Positions 22,308 to 34,372 of a stretch of DNA of 64,000 bases are shown here, piece by piece (within the stretch, counting starts at the first letter, position 1; each line of letters starts with the position of its first letter). A program made the translations under genes and the position numbers. Source of the stretch: Lingula anatina (Eukaryota; Brachiopoda; Lingulata; Lingulida; Lingulidae); the NCBI RefSeq assembly GCF_001039355.2, contig NW_019776135.1, positions 430,862-494,861 of the forward strand. Direction: 5' to 3'. The notes beneath the pieces were generated by a model. The model did not search any database. It saw only the letters and a list, made by a program, of their open reading frames with translations, and was not told the DNA's origin.

Positions 22308-22990
22308 ATTAAATGAGATTACACATGTGTTGAGATTTCCCTGTAAACTCCCATAGGTTTAGCTCTCTGCTAGATACAGTTTGTTAAAGTCTAAATTAAC
22401 AGTGTCAGAAAATTAGGAATCGGTGATAATTATGCAGGTAAAAATATTGCAAGTAAGTTACAAAAGAAAATTATTTTGTGTAATGCCAACATAAATGCTA
22501 TAGATGAATAGCGGTGCTTTATTATCCTCAAACTCAGTGGGGTTATTCATATCATGTTACTAGACCTAGATTTAAAGATTGAATAGCAGCTTTATTAGAA
22601 TATTTTTTGTTATGTTTTCTTTTTTAATTTTTATATTTTTCAAACACTGGCATTTTCAAGATGTGACTTTTTACTCCCATCCACCTGAAGCCCTGTACAT
22701 TTTCTGTATTTCTACATAAGCAATCATATTGATGTTTATGTCTTAAAATTTTTATGTAATATTATTTTATGCACTGTCGTAATTTTTCACATTTGGAGAT
22801 TTTCATTATGTGAATTTGAACTTTCATGGTCCTGAAACTGTAATCTTATTACCTGTTGTGCATGATTAAAATTCACTGTTGATTGACTGTGCTGTTATTC
22901 CATAAGTATTTATTATTGCATCAAACTTAACAAAATTACTTATTTTCTGCATCTTTATTTTCTGCTTTTAGTCTGTACATTTGACAGCTT
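22308..22990. repeat. R1 interspersed repeat, copy B
   Basis: Closely parallels copy C at 39893-40930, from 'ccattaaatgagattaca' through 'atccacc' and 'ttattttatgcactgtc' to 'tttgacagctttgctgc'. Copy B lacks the TTAA-flanked MITE that interrupts copy C, so it serves as the empty-site comparison. Confidence 0.8.
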
Positions 22991-23351
22991 TGCTGCCTTG
23001 TTTTATTGAAATGTTTCTTGACGTGAGTATGTAATGATGGCTCTTAACACAACATATCCATACTCTGATCAAGGGAGATACAACAGCATCATGTAAGACT
23101 TCATTGAAAGTTTTTTGAAGTGATGGGCTTATGTATACAGTATGTGCTTGCATCATGTCATTTTTGCATTTTACAATATAAGTGTATACAATGTTACAGA
23201 TTAAATTAATTCTTTTGTACAGCATAACACTCACTGCTACCTTAACTCCTGCCATGATGATCATATTATTTTATAATGAGAACAAAGGTATGCATGCTAA
23301 ACAGTAAGAACGATTGGTGAAAGGTTATCGCAGCATTTATCAGTGTAACTC

Positions 23352-24738
23352 AGGGCTAGACACTAACTTTTGTGAGCACCTGTCCTTCGGACAGGTGCTC
23401 ATATATTTGACCTGTCCAATTTTCAATCCAACCTGTCCACAAAACCAATATTTTTTTCTGTTCATACCTTTGAACTTTGTCAATTAGTATGTGTAGTCAT
23501 ACATTTAAATTAATGTATATATTACCAAAACATTCAGTCATATGAGCCCCGAAAATGCACCTTAAAGTGAATTTATGTTCAGATAAAAAGTTGTTTTTTC
23601 ATACTTGTGAACTCCTGAAGATTTAATCTTGCATATAAGTCTGATATTTAACATCAGGGCTTCTCCTAGGATTTGGGGTACAGGGTCTACTAATTGTAAG
23701 TCTGCAATTTGATAACAGATTCACATGAAGTTTAACCAAAGCTAAAAAAAAAAAAAAAAAAAAACCTGAGCGGGAAGTGGGGAGGTGGTACTGTTAAAAT
23801 AATTTTATAAAAATATTCAAATTTTATAATATTTGAATAAAGTTCAATGAAAATTATATATATTATTTTATTTATTCATTATTTTATATTCATTTTATAA
23901 TACTTTACTTATGTCAACAATTTAACTTCTTAAGGGGTTATCACATGTTTGATTTTTTAAAAATATATGAATTAAATAGAATCAGCATAAAAAGGTTCCC
24001 CTTCTTTCTATTTAAATTCTCATATTTGTTATTACTTATTTCTTCCTTACATCAATATAACACTGGTATATGAGAGCAATGTTAATTTATCATATTCCAG
24101 CACTAAATTTTAAACTGTAAATAACAGAGGTGATGCTAGAGTCATTAAAGAAAGCATCATACAAAATTTCATGTTATATTTTGGCAAATAAACAACATTT
24201 CAACAAGATCTTCAGTCCCAAAGATTTCACTTTCTATAGTGAGTAGATAGCATACCACGTGTTTGATTGACAGGCAGTATGTTGCCTTGACAACGAACTA
24301 GATATAGCCAGTTCATCCAGTCCAATCTGGCTCCAGCACAGTGCTTGTGTAGTTTCTGTTTTTGGAAGTGTCTTTATTACTAGAGCACGTAGATTTTAAC
24401 TAAATAAATGTTCAGTAGTGAACCTGATATGTGAATAAATTTTGTCTGATGAAGTTCTGGAGGGTGTTCACTTTCATAATTTGGCGGTAAGTTTGCTCAG
24501 AATTCGTTTTGCGACTGCATGTGTTTTGTGCCAAAAGTAGGTCACTCTTTTCAATGTTGTCTAGGAAGAGGCAAAAAGACGTTAGTATGCAACAAAAAAT
24601 GATTTTTTTTAAAGATTTTTGATCCAAATTTCTCATAAAACATGACCTGTCCGTCGGACAGCCAACCCTGCAACTTCACCTGTCCGAACAGAATTTTTAC
24701 TTGTCCCGGACAGGCGGACAGGCGCTAATGTCGAGCCC
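23352..24738. mobile_element. Non-autonomous hAT-like element (about 1.39 kb)
   Basis: Terminal inverted repeats start agggctagaca at the left and end with the complement of agggctcgaca at the right, followed on both sides by repeated 'cctgtcc' motifs. An 8-bp target duplication is visible: tgtaactc (23344-23351) and tgtaactg (24739-24746), 7 of 8 identical. An 8-bp duplication and AGGGCTCGACA-type ends fit the hAT superfamily. The interior is AT-rich, with no transposase frame, and includes a 20-base A run at about 23743-23764. Confidence 0.75.
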
Positions 24739-24854
24739 TGTAACTGCAAAGAAAGTGGATTTATTTGACGGCACTTGTATGTGGGTTAACTGAACAGCAG
24801 TTTATTTGGTAGTGTGAATCCCCCTTATAACTCCATTGGAATATGCATATATCT

Positions 24855-24880
24855 TTGTTGTTGTTGTTGTTGTTGTTGTT
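24855..24880. repeat. (TTG)n trinucleotide microsatellite
   Basis: About eight uninterrupted TTG units in non-coding DNA. Confidence 0.95.
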
Positions 24881-26952
24881 ACAACTATTTGGCAAGGTTA
24901 TGCTAGCAATGGATTGTAATGATCACTAAAGTATGTTATGAGACTGCATTTATTTTACTTTTTATAACATTTCCACATTCTTGTTTTCTGTAGTACACTT
25001 TCCCCTTACCATTTCCTAATTGGAATGTTTAACTTAGCACCTGTTCCTTTCCAAATGATAAGAAGGCTCAATCTCCTTCAGTTCAACTGGATCTCCTATT
25101 TGCTCTCATCATTAAGAGATTTCCATAGAATAGGCATGGGTGTGTTACATCATGTAACTGCAGTACTAAAGCTTGAATGTGTTACTTGAGAGAAGTTTTC
25201 CATTCTAAAGTCCTGTGCCTGGTGTGACAACCTCACCTACTGCATTCTTAGCTCTGCTTACAAGTTGTATGGATGATTGTCTTTTTTTCTTAGAATAAAT
25301 GAAAATTTGTCTATGTATGTTGAGGTCATACAAATTCTGCTTTTTACCACCCAACACTAGTTCCTTGGGAATGGCCTGACTCAATCCACAATTCAGGACA
25401 AATGATCTTACTCTTCATTTTTGGAATGACTTCCACTGAAGTAATTAAGTAATACCCCTTCCTCACTCATTTAAGCTGTGACTATTCAAGAGAATTCATG
25501 AAACATCCTGTATGTAGAAAGTAGGAGTATCCACTCCCAGGGACAGATCTATCCCAAGTTGCCCTAGGATTCCAAAAAAGCATTACACATATATCTGTGA
25601 TGATATGTGTATCAATAGTCAAAGTTTCAATTGCAAGTTTCTCACCCTCATAATCAAAGGGTATATAATGGAAATTAAGTAAATAAATATTTAAAAAACA
25701 AGAAAGTTTCAGTATTATTATGATTTTATTCAGAGACATATACACATATGGTTATTGGGCAATATTTTGCATTTACATTTCAATTTACATCATGAATCAA
25801 ATTAAATAATGTTTAAAAAATTATCTACACCCTCCAATAAATATTTGTATTCGTCTTACAATTGACCTATGGTGCATAAGTATCTAGTATGTACATATAA
25901 TTAATTTTTTTAATTAACTTTATTAAAGGTGCTTGAATTTCACAACAAGTTAAAGGAATATTTGGAAGTAAATCCTACAACTAGTGCTTTCTGTCAGTTC
26001 AATTTGATACTCTCTTTCAAGGTTAAGTACTTATAACACCAGAGAAGTTATGCTTTAGGCACTGTTCACATGAAATATCTAAATTCTAAAAATCCAAAAA
26101 TCCATTGGCAGTATCTAGTGATCACGGTCTGTGCCCTGAATACCCCGCTGCGTAATTAACTAGCAGTGCGAGCGTGTCACTTCGAAAGCCGTAATTAATT
26201 CTCAGGTGCGCTCGGAGGAGATTCTGGCACCTTGACCCATGCGCAGTAATAAATTAAAAAGAGAAAACGGCGGTTGCGGTTGCTTTGAAAAATGTGTTTG
26301 TCGATTTTGTGCAACAACAAGTCGAAGAAGATGAGGTCTATATACACACGATATGAGAGCAACTGTCATGATCCGATGGTAATAGAGATACTACTGCAAT
26401 GTAATTCTATCATGGCACGTGAAGTAATATCTCCTTTTTAAGATCAATCAGTCATTCAGAATTGGCTAATTAAATATTTTACTCATAGTTCTAATAAATA
26501 CGGGCATATAAATAATATAGCTATAGACATTACATGCCTTCTTTTAAATAATCACCATAAATAGAAGTTATTCAGTGCCTTGTTGAGTTCTATTATACAT
26601 GTACTGTACACTATTTTATTCCACTGTAAACCAAGTAAAAAAAATTGTTTTCTGAAACTACTGACAAAGATTAAATAAGACATAATGCCCTTTGTTTGCT
26701 CTATATCCCCAGTCAGGACAGTGTAGGCTACATGTTTGGCTGAAGTAATGTCTCTTTTTAAGACAAAATCAATCAACAAAATCTTCATCCTTCTTATGCA
26801 AGATTCATTGTTTTGATTTTTGTGTAATTGGGAATATGATGATATGGAACAAACTAGATAACAAATAAGTAAAAGGTGAAATTATGTAAATTGTTCAAAT
26901 TCTATTAACCAAATTTCAAAATCAGAATTAATTTTCATACATTATTTATAAC

Positions 26953-29270
26953 CTAACACAGTGACTGATAGAATGACCACTGTACCCTCCTCACTGGACA
27001 TGCTGTGTTGGGGACAAAAGTACTAATCGACTGACCCTCTACTGCAGCTGGCATTTTACATGTTCCCATGAAAGTAAATAGTTGCTCCTCGCGCCAGAAT
27101 TTAATGTTACAATCACAATTGATAGGATTATTATTCAGTTTGATCTGCACTCCTTCAGGCAGCCCTTTCAAGTCACAAAGACGTAATCTGTCAATTGCAT
27201 TCCCTGTTAGATCTATGTACTTGACACTTTCTAGGCCTATGAAGGCATCTGCTTCTACCTTATCTATTTGATTATTACTAAGATTAAGTACTTTCACGTT
27301 CTGCAAGTCCTGGAATACAAGAGGTGGTATTGTTGTAAGTTCATTACTGCTTAGGTCCAAGCTTTCCAGCCTGGTCAGACCCCTGAAGGTCTCAGCCCCA
27401 ATCTGTGACAACTTATTCCCAGTGAGGTCCAAGTCACGAAGCTGTGACAGTGTTGAAAATGTCTTATCTTCTAGTGCAGTGAGTGCATTCTTTTTAAGAG
27501 ATAGAGTCTTTAGATTTGGTAAAGGATAGAATAGCTTGCCTGAGAGAGATGTGAGGTGATTGTTCTCGCTGATGGAAAGCTGCTTCAGGTTGTTGAGCTG
27601 CCGCAGCAAACGGGTCGGAACTGCAGTAATGTAGAGATCTTGTAGAAAAAGACGCTCCAAGTATGGGGCAAGAGGATCAAAGGTTTTCACATTGATGCGG
27701 TTCCCAAGTCTTGTGTATAGAAGGTACACCTCACGAGCCTTGAGATTTTCAAATGTTCTTGCTGATAGAGAGTTGATGTGGACATCAAAAGCTCCAAATT
27801 CCTGGAGGATGATGTTGGGGAAAGAAGGAAGTTCAGTGGTATCTTTACCACAAATAACTGCCATGCCTGTCTCCCTGAGGAAAAATGGAAAATAAAAAGA
27901 GTTTAAAAATTATTAGTTAACTTAAAATGTAGAGTGGTAGGGCGGGGAGAGAGAAATGGACACTTTTTCAATTTTAATGTAAGACAAAGATTTGTAAAGC
28001 CACATATGAAGCAAGTATAATGTATTTAAGTCACTAAAGGTATCTCCCACAACTCATATAAAACACATCAAAAGATAAACCAAAGTAATTACTAGATCAG
28101 CCAATAAGTTTTAAAACTGCATCCTCTGAACATTTTTGATTATAAAATTGGCCTACTTATAAATCCATCCCTCTAGTTCATTAAAGTTTGCCAAATGATG
28201 TAGTAATGTGTGATGCATTACTGTTGTGCACAATAGCATAATCATTCAAATGACATTTGGTGAAAACGAAAGAGGGATTTATACATGTATAGCCCAGAAA
28301 GAAAACAGAAAATATATCTTCAAATGTCTTTTTTTTTTTTTTTGGGGGGGGGGGGGAATAGGAAGTGAATGATACCTTTTGATATATCTTGAAGTTATGT
28401 AATATGAAACTAAACTGTGGCATTTGGTCTGGTTTAGTGGCAAAAATTTGACGTCACTAACTTCTAATGCATTTTTAAAGTTAAAGAGAAACAACTGTCA
28501 AATGAGATTCATATTTCACAATAAGTACATTGTAAACAACTCGGAAAATATAATAAATTTCATTTCACCACCAAAATAGCCTTTATCGCAATTATTCTGG
28601 TATCTGTGCTTGCCATCAGATCACATGGATTTCTATATATGGCTATACCTCCTAAATAATATTTTAAAAGATTGTTACCAAAAAAAAAAAAAAAAAAAAC
28701 TTTTTTTATGAGAAAACATGAACTAACTTTAAATGTTGGAATGGATTCAATAACCATTGGTTAACAGCTTTATCCTTATAACTTAATTTATAAATGAGAA
28801 TTCCTATAACATAATTTATAAATGAGAATTATTTACTTTCTTGTTTTTTTTTTATGTATGTTTATTAAACTTCAACACATCAATGAGAGTGTATCTACAG
28901 TTTATGCCCTAATGATATTATTTATTTTTAAAACTAAATAAAATGTTTTTATTGCTGATGCAAAAGTAAAAATTCATGATTTTTAAAATAATGGATAGAT
29001 GTAGAAAGAAATAATAAAAGAGACTAAATTGCCAATTAGGCAAGAAGAGCATTAATGCTTATTCACATTTTAATAAAAAGTGGAATGAAATACCAAACAC
29101 AGACATGGGATAAAAGGGAGAGTGCAACCCCCTAAAACTACTTACTTGGGCGTACATGTGCAAGGTGTAGGACACCTGAAGTAGTCTTTGGGAAGCTCTC
29201 GCACTGCACATCTGGATATCACCACCAGCTGTAGCACAGTCACATAGTATAGCAAGGAGCCCATGGTCAT
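26953..29270 (-). CDS. Secreted leucine-rich-repeat protein, two coding exons
   Basis: Coding exons are 29146-29270 and 26953-27874 (donor CCCAA/GTAAGT, acceptor tttcctcag, the split codon restores Lys), giving 348 residues. Residues 1-21 (MTMGSLLYYVTVLQLVV...) are a signal peptide. An N-terminal cysteine cap follows (CPTPCTC and a later Cys in VICG, a C-x3-C-x-C pattern). About eight repeats with LxxLxLxxNxL spacing run from about 90 to 285 (for example LRDLDLTGNKLSQIG and VKVLNLSNNQIDKVE). A C-terminal cap starts NPINCDCNIKFW. No transmembrane segment or GPI tail follows, so the product should be extracellular; it ends in Cys. The role is unknown: such proteins serve in adhesion, matrix or recognition. 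An acceptor at 29282-29284 implies a 5' untranslated exon further upstream. Confidence 0.88.
28344..28355. repeat. Poly-T/poly-G run
   Basis: A T run of about 16 followed by about 12 G, inside the 5' flank of the intron between the two LRR-protein exons. Similar mixed T/G or C runs occur at 10519-10544, 13703-13717, 13819-13829, 21676-21687 and 39788-39798. Confidence 0.8.
28491..28780 (-). mobile_element. Degraded piggyBac-type MITE (TTAA family copy)
   Basis: Shares 'gtaaacaactcg', 'atatggctata' and 'gaatggattcaataaccatt' with the better copies at 40468, 46490 and 60846. Both termini have decayed. It lies in the intron of the LRR-protein gene. Confidence 0.6.
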
Positions 29271-32200
29271 TGTCTTCAAGACTGTGAGAAAAAATCACTT
29301 GTAGAGTATTATGGAAGTTTGAAAATGCTTGCTGCAACTTGGCCGGGTAGTCCTTCACTACAACAAGTAGCTTTGCTGTCTGACAGTACTGTGTTTCACC
29401 TGCTGAATTCTTCAAAAGTTTCTGTGTTAGTCAAGTATTCCCACTTAATCAATTAATCTTTGCAAGCTTTTTCTGATACTATTGTTGGTTGTCCGGCTTT
29501 AAATACTTGCCTTCACAGGAACCACCAATGGATAATTAATGTCTGTAACCAAGTGAAAATGATTGATTTTCTACTTTAACTGCTCTCTGTCTCTTATCAG
29601 TGATTTCCCCAAGGAAGAGTAAAGCTTGGCTTTTATATTTATTATCAACTGATGCTTTTTCCCTTCCTAATTTACTTCTTTATTATTCCCTTTCACTCTT
29701 TGTCACTTCTGTCCTATCTTCTTTGATACTTTTTTTAAAAATTCCTAGCTGGTGTGAGTCTCTCAATCTCAGTCTTTTTTTTTTTTCTTTTATGATCCTT
29801 TGAATTATCTACTCCTTTCTCAACAGCAGGTATTGTTCTCTTTAAGATGTAATGTCTCTTTAAGGATATTCTTATGTACGTTCTCCTCTCTATAGTTTTC
29901 TATTTTGGGTCCTGTTTTCTTGTGGTAAAGTTTTTCGTTGTGATTGAAAGCAAGTTTCCCAGTGTATTTATGGGGCCAGCAAACCACGTGGGTTGGGGTT
30001 GCCAAACGTAAATACTCCAGCATGTGGCCTCCTGTCTTTGTCAGTATTTACGTAGGTAGCTGTATTAGGTTGTATAGCCAGTACGCAGTCTAAGCACGCA
30101 CATTGATAAATTGTGTCACAGGACTATTAAACACAAAGGTCAGTAGTTAGCGGAAGTTGGCTACTTCCTGAACACAGGATGGTGTGCTACTCCCTGAGTG
30201 AGGGTGCAACACAAGTGCCCCGGCACTCTCCTTCTGTCAATTCTTCTGTCAATTGCAGTGAATGATGCAATTCAAAGTAGAACAGATGATAAACAGAGTG
30301 GACATGTTCAGTATAATCAAGCTTACTATATGAATTAATATAATATGAAGTAACAGTAATTTATTCATAGGATAGACCAAAGAAATTAACTCATTGAAAG
30401 GTTATGTTCCTGATACATTGATATGTTTTTCTTTTAATTTGATGCCAACATGTATTCAACATTCTTTTCATTTGAAACTTATCACTTAATAGTCTCCCAA
30501 ATTTCAAAATTTCCCTCTATTTTATCTTATTCATTTTATTTTTGCATTAATTTTCTTTGAGTATAATGTTTAAATACATTTTGGGTTAAAACATGCTTTA
30601 TAAAACCATATCTACTGTATGGCTGTATATTGATGGGATAGAAATTTTGACATAGTCAGGGGATAGCTATCAGATAGACATGAAGTCCATGCAGACACTG
30701 AACTTCTCATGGGGTATGATACAACATGTATTGAAGGTGAATATCAAAAACAAGGTGATACACAGATTATGAAAACAGGAAAAGGGGGAGAATGTTGTAG
30801 CATTGTTTGCATTCCTGGGCCCTCTGCTGCCATGAGCTCAGGCCAGCAGAACGTGGCAGTTTTAATTGATATAATTGGTTTTAATTATCTACGTCAAATT
30901 GGAATGTGAAAAGTTTAGGATGGGTTTGTCAGGTACATTTTGGAGATATCTCATTCATCTGCAGCCCTTATGCACAGACAGGGCAGAGGACATTGTATAA
31001 CCTGTAGTTACATGATTAATATTAATGTGATGAAAACAAAAATATCACTCCTTTTTCTTCTGAAACCAAAGGAAAATCCAACACTGTCAGCTGAAGTAAT
31101 AGATCAACTTTTGATGTAGATTTGCTCCTACTCATGGGTCCACAGTAAAAAAAAAAAAAAAAAACATTTAAGCAAAAATTTGAAAACATGTACAATATGT
31201 TGTGTTAATTATAAATAGATTTTGTTACCACAATTTTAATTTCCAATAAGGTGCTTTAATGTGTAGTAACCTTCCTTTTATTTTAGATGTTCTAAAATTT
31301 CCAAAATGCATAGATATTTACCATATGGAGTTAAAGACGAATTTAGTTTGTGATCAGCTTGGCAAGAACACAAGCAATTATCTCATCCTTTGTATGGGCT
31401 ACTGACGCTTTTAACTTGCTCTTCTATTTCAGGAATTTAGTGTTTTATATCCGTTCACTGCAATAATTGATTTCATGAATGGGGTGAGATACATGGAAAA
31501 ATGCTAATGACCTCATTCCAAGCCTAAGTGTCAAGTTTTTTCACATGTTTACTACAGAGAGTGGAAAACTTTGACTAAGGCATAAATACATGCACAATGT
31601 ACATTTAGATGTGCATGTACAGTGTAGGTCCATTCCTAACCATTATATATTTGTTTCAAAACATATTTTTCCTTTTTTTTTCTTACAAATTGACTTAAGG
31701 AAGAGTACTTTATTGTGACAGTAGCAATCTTGACACTTTTTCTTGGGATATGAAAAACTCAACAAATTTGCAGTTGGAATGTCAAAATACTTTTTTTCTT
31801 GCCTCATGTATATGTTCTTCACCTGGCTTAAGCCTAGAGAATGGTAAAAAGAATTTTCACTTTATGAAATAGAAGTTTTGAGCAGGGGTTTTAATTTCAT
31901 TATGATAAAGAATGTGACATGCCTTTGATCATAATAAACATGTTTTTAACAGAAACTTGATCAAATTTAAAGCAACAAATACCTCATAATTGTCTCAATC
32001 TATAAGGTCATTAACACTGGCAAGTAAACCATGGTCTAGTAAACTCCAGTTAAATTATGGTCTAATAAACCCAGTTTCTTTGCAGTCACGCTGATACCAG
32101 GAGGTGCATGTATGCCTTATATTCCGAAGGCTTATCGTTCCAATGGTCCAATATTCCGAAGTCTGTCGGAACCAAGTTAAAAAATCAACCTCAGTTCCAA

Positions 32201-33308
32201 GGGTTTGATACTTTGATTTTTAGTCTGAGGGTCTGCTGTTCCGAAAAAGGATAGCCGTGCTTTAGTGCAATGTTATAACTTGCATTTGCAGAGAGGCGCT
32301 TTTACCTGTTATTTTGCAACGTATGTTAGTATAACGGGTATATTGAGCAAATCCTTTATAGCAGTATATTCAGTGTTCGTTTAGTTCCTAACACTGCTAT
32401 GAAATCTATAAAAAGTTAAAAAATCAGATTTATTAGTTTTCATATGCGAACATAGAGCATGTACCCCCCAACGTACGTTTAAATGCTATATGTTATTTAT
32501 AAACTGAAATAAAACTGACAGAAATCCATTTTGTTTAGAATATACAAACAAATACACACAGCAAGGAGGAAAAGCAGTTGTAAGGTACCACATCTTTTAA
32601 GCCATTGAGCTGTACTGTCAGAATTAACCTGCAAAATCTGATAAATTGCCAATTTGTCCCATGCATTGCAAGCGTAAACATCCTCCCTTGACTGCGATTC
32701 AGAGTTAACTCCATTTTAACCTAGGTCCCGACCTGGGTTTATTTTCACAAGAAAAGTTTTGGAAAATATTCATGGCAAAGAGAAAAAGCATACTGCAGTT
32801 GTTACTATGACATCTGATATAATCAGTGAGCTGTACTGTCAGAATTTTCTTGCCTTATGTGATGAATTGCCCTATTGTATGCATGCGTTTAAAATGTAAT
32901 CATCCAGCCATGACTGCCAACCAGTGTTAACTCCTATTTAACTCAAGTGCCGATCTATGTTTATTCAGATTGTGGTCACGAGTATGTAGTCCATTCACAT
33001 TAGAAAAGTGAACCCCAATAGGACCGCGATCAGGCATTAAGCACAGTTGAAATTGTTGGTGTGAATGGGGTATGTGATAAAGGGAAAGGTTAGAATTTTT
33101 TTAATGTGAAAATATCACCACTATAAAAACGAAACATTTCACTGGTACAGCCACAGTTCTCTCATTTCTTAAATTACAATCAAGACAGCCTTTTCTTTTA
33201 CTTAAATGAAAATATTTCTTGTACAACCTGTCCTAGAAAAAATTGACCCCCATAGTAGAAAGTTCCCATTTATACATTGGCCACATTCAGAATAGATGAT
33301 ACGAGTAC

Positions 33309-33536
33309 TAACTGATCTGCCAACTAAATATGGCCGACCACACTTCAAATGAGATATCGCTAATTCTCGTTGCTCTCCCTGCCTCCACATGCGTTGTCGC
33401 TGTAGGGGCCTAGCAATTAAAACTCGAAGCTTAGATTTTATCTGTTGAATGGTGCGTGTGGAGGCGGGAAGACCATCAGGAATCAGCGGCATCTCTTTTG
33501 AAGTGCGGTTGGCCATATTTAGTTGGTGGATCAGCT
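33309..33536. mobile_element. Foldback MITE with long terminal inverted repeats
   Basis: About 60-bp inverted ends (33309-33370 and 33475-33536), sharing 'ccaactaaatatggcc' and 'gcacttcaaa' in complementary orientation. The right end ('tcggatcat' region) resembles the ends of the element at 59455-59750, so both may belong to one broader family. The raw frame across it (MANRTSKEMP...) runs through both arms and is not taken as a gene. Confidence 0.7.
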
Positions 33537-33587
33537 AGTCCTCGGATCATCTATTCCTACAGGGGCCACTAACACTGTTGGCAAATA

Positions 33588-34141
33588 GAGAGTTTCCGGT
33601 GCAGTTGGGATACGACGGCTAGATTGTTACGTTTGTGCTAATGTATCCAGTAACGCGCTTCTCTCTTCGCGTTCCGGTAATGTCCCGGAATGCTGGCGCT
33701 CATTCCAATATAATAATAATAATATACGGCCCCGTAGCCATCTATTTCCAAGGGGGGGATTCTTTTTTATGAAAAAGGACACAAATATTACCCAAAAGTG
33801 CAATTTTTCCCTGACAAAAATCGCGGTTCGTAAGAACCCCACGATCAACCCCCGACTACGTGCCTGATAAACCAAAACTAACGGCTCCTCTCTGTTAAAA
33901 AGTCGAAATTTGCATGAACGTTCACTTGAACTATTGTAAAAAAGTATATAAGTCATATAAATTAGCAAACATAACCTTTAATAACAATTTTCAATAATCT
34001 TCCGCACTGGCTAGATAGGAGCGCTTGTATTCCGCAGACTAGATGGGATGACGGTATATGAATGCGGTGAACGTCACAAGTGCGCACAAACCGATGACGT
34101 ATTAATCTAGCCGGCGTATCTCACTGGCAACGGAAACTCTC
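33588..34141. mobile_element. 554-bp MITE with TA target duplication
   Basis: The termini are inverted repeats gagagtttccg and cggaaactctc, extended by further matching ('gatacg', 'cggctagatt'). A TA lies on each side (33586-33587, 34142-34143), as for Tc1/mariner-type targets. It is CpG-rich relative to its flanks and has no intact transposase. It ends directly against the minisatellite at 34150. Confidence 0.72.
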
Positions 34142-34372
34142 TAATATGCAGGACAGTTCAGGATGGCCTGGCTGTGACCTGCAGGGACAGAGTTCAGGAT
34201 GGCCTGGCTGTGACCTGTGGGGACAGAGTTCAGGATGGCCTGGATGTGACCTGTGGGGACAGAGTTCATGATGGTCTGGCTGTGACCTATGGGGACAGAG
34301 TTCAGGATGGTCTGGCTGTGACCTGTGGGGACAGAGTTCAGGATGGCCTGGCTGTGACCTGCAGGAACAACA
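34141..34372. repeat. 36-bp minisatellite, about six units
   Basis: Tandem 36-bp units built on 'ttcaggatggcctggctgtg' followed by 'acctgtggggacagag'. The period is a multiple of three, so several frames stay open on both strands (DRVQDGLAVTCG on plus; HRSQPGHPELCP on minus). No upstream splice or start context supports translation. It is GC-rich in an AT-rich setting and starts right at the MITE end. Confidence 0.92.

Larger units (their letters stand above)
18741..26952. other. Gene-poor interval with several small transposons
   Basis: No named gene was found. The interval holds two facing ATG-led open frames around 19000-19520 in a CpG-richer patch, M2 copy 2, a 173-bp MITE at 20243, a possible terminal exon at 21412-21626, R1 copy B, the hAT-like element and a (TTG)n array. 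Around 26040-26420 is a CpG-richer stretch starting 'ggcactgttcacatg', reminiscent of PIF/Harbinger ends, without a matching far end. The rest looks like intron or intergenic DNA. Confidence 0.5.

Noticed and set aside
30709-30909. Plus frame MGYDTTCIEG...
   Set aside because: Isolated, no acceptor or donor and no recognisable domain.
33202-33516. 104-codon minus frame MANRTSKEMP...
   Set aside because: It runs through both arms of a foldback MITE.
34141-34372. CRISPR-like array
   Set aside because: Direct tandem units without unique spacers, in an animal genome; it is a minisatellite.
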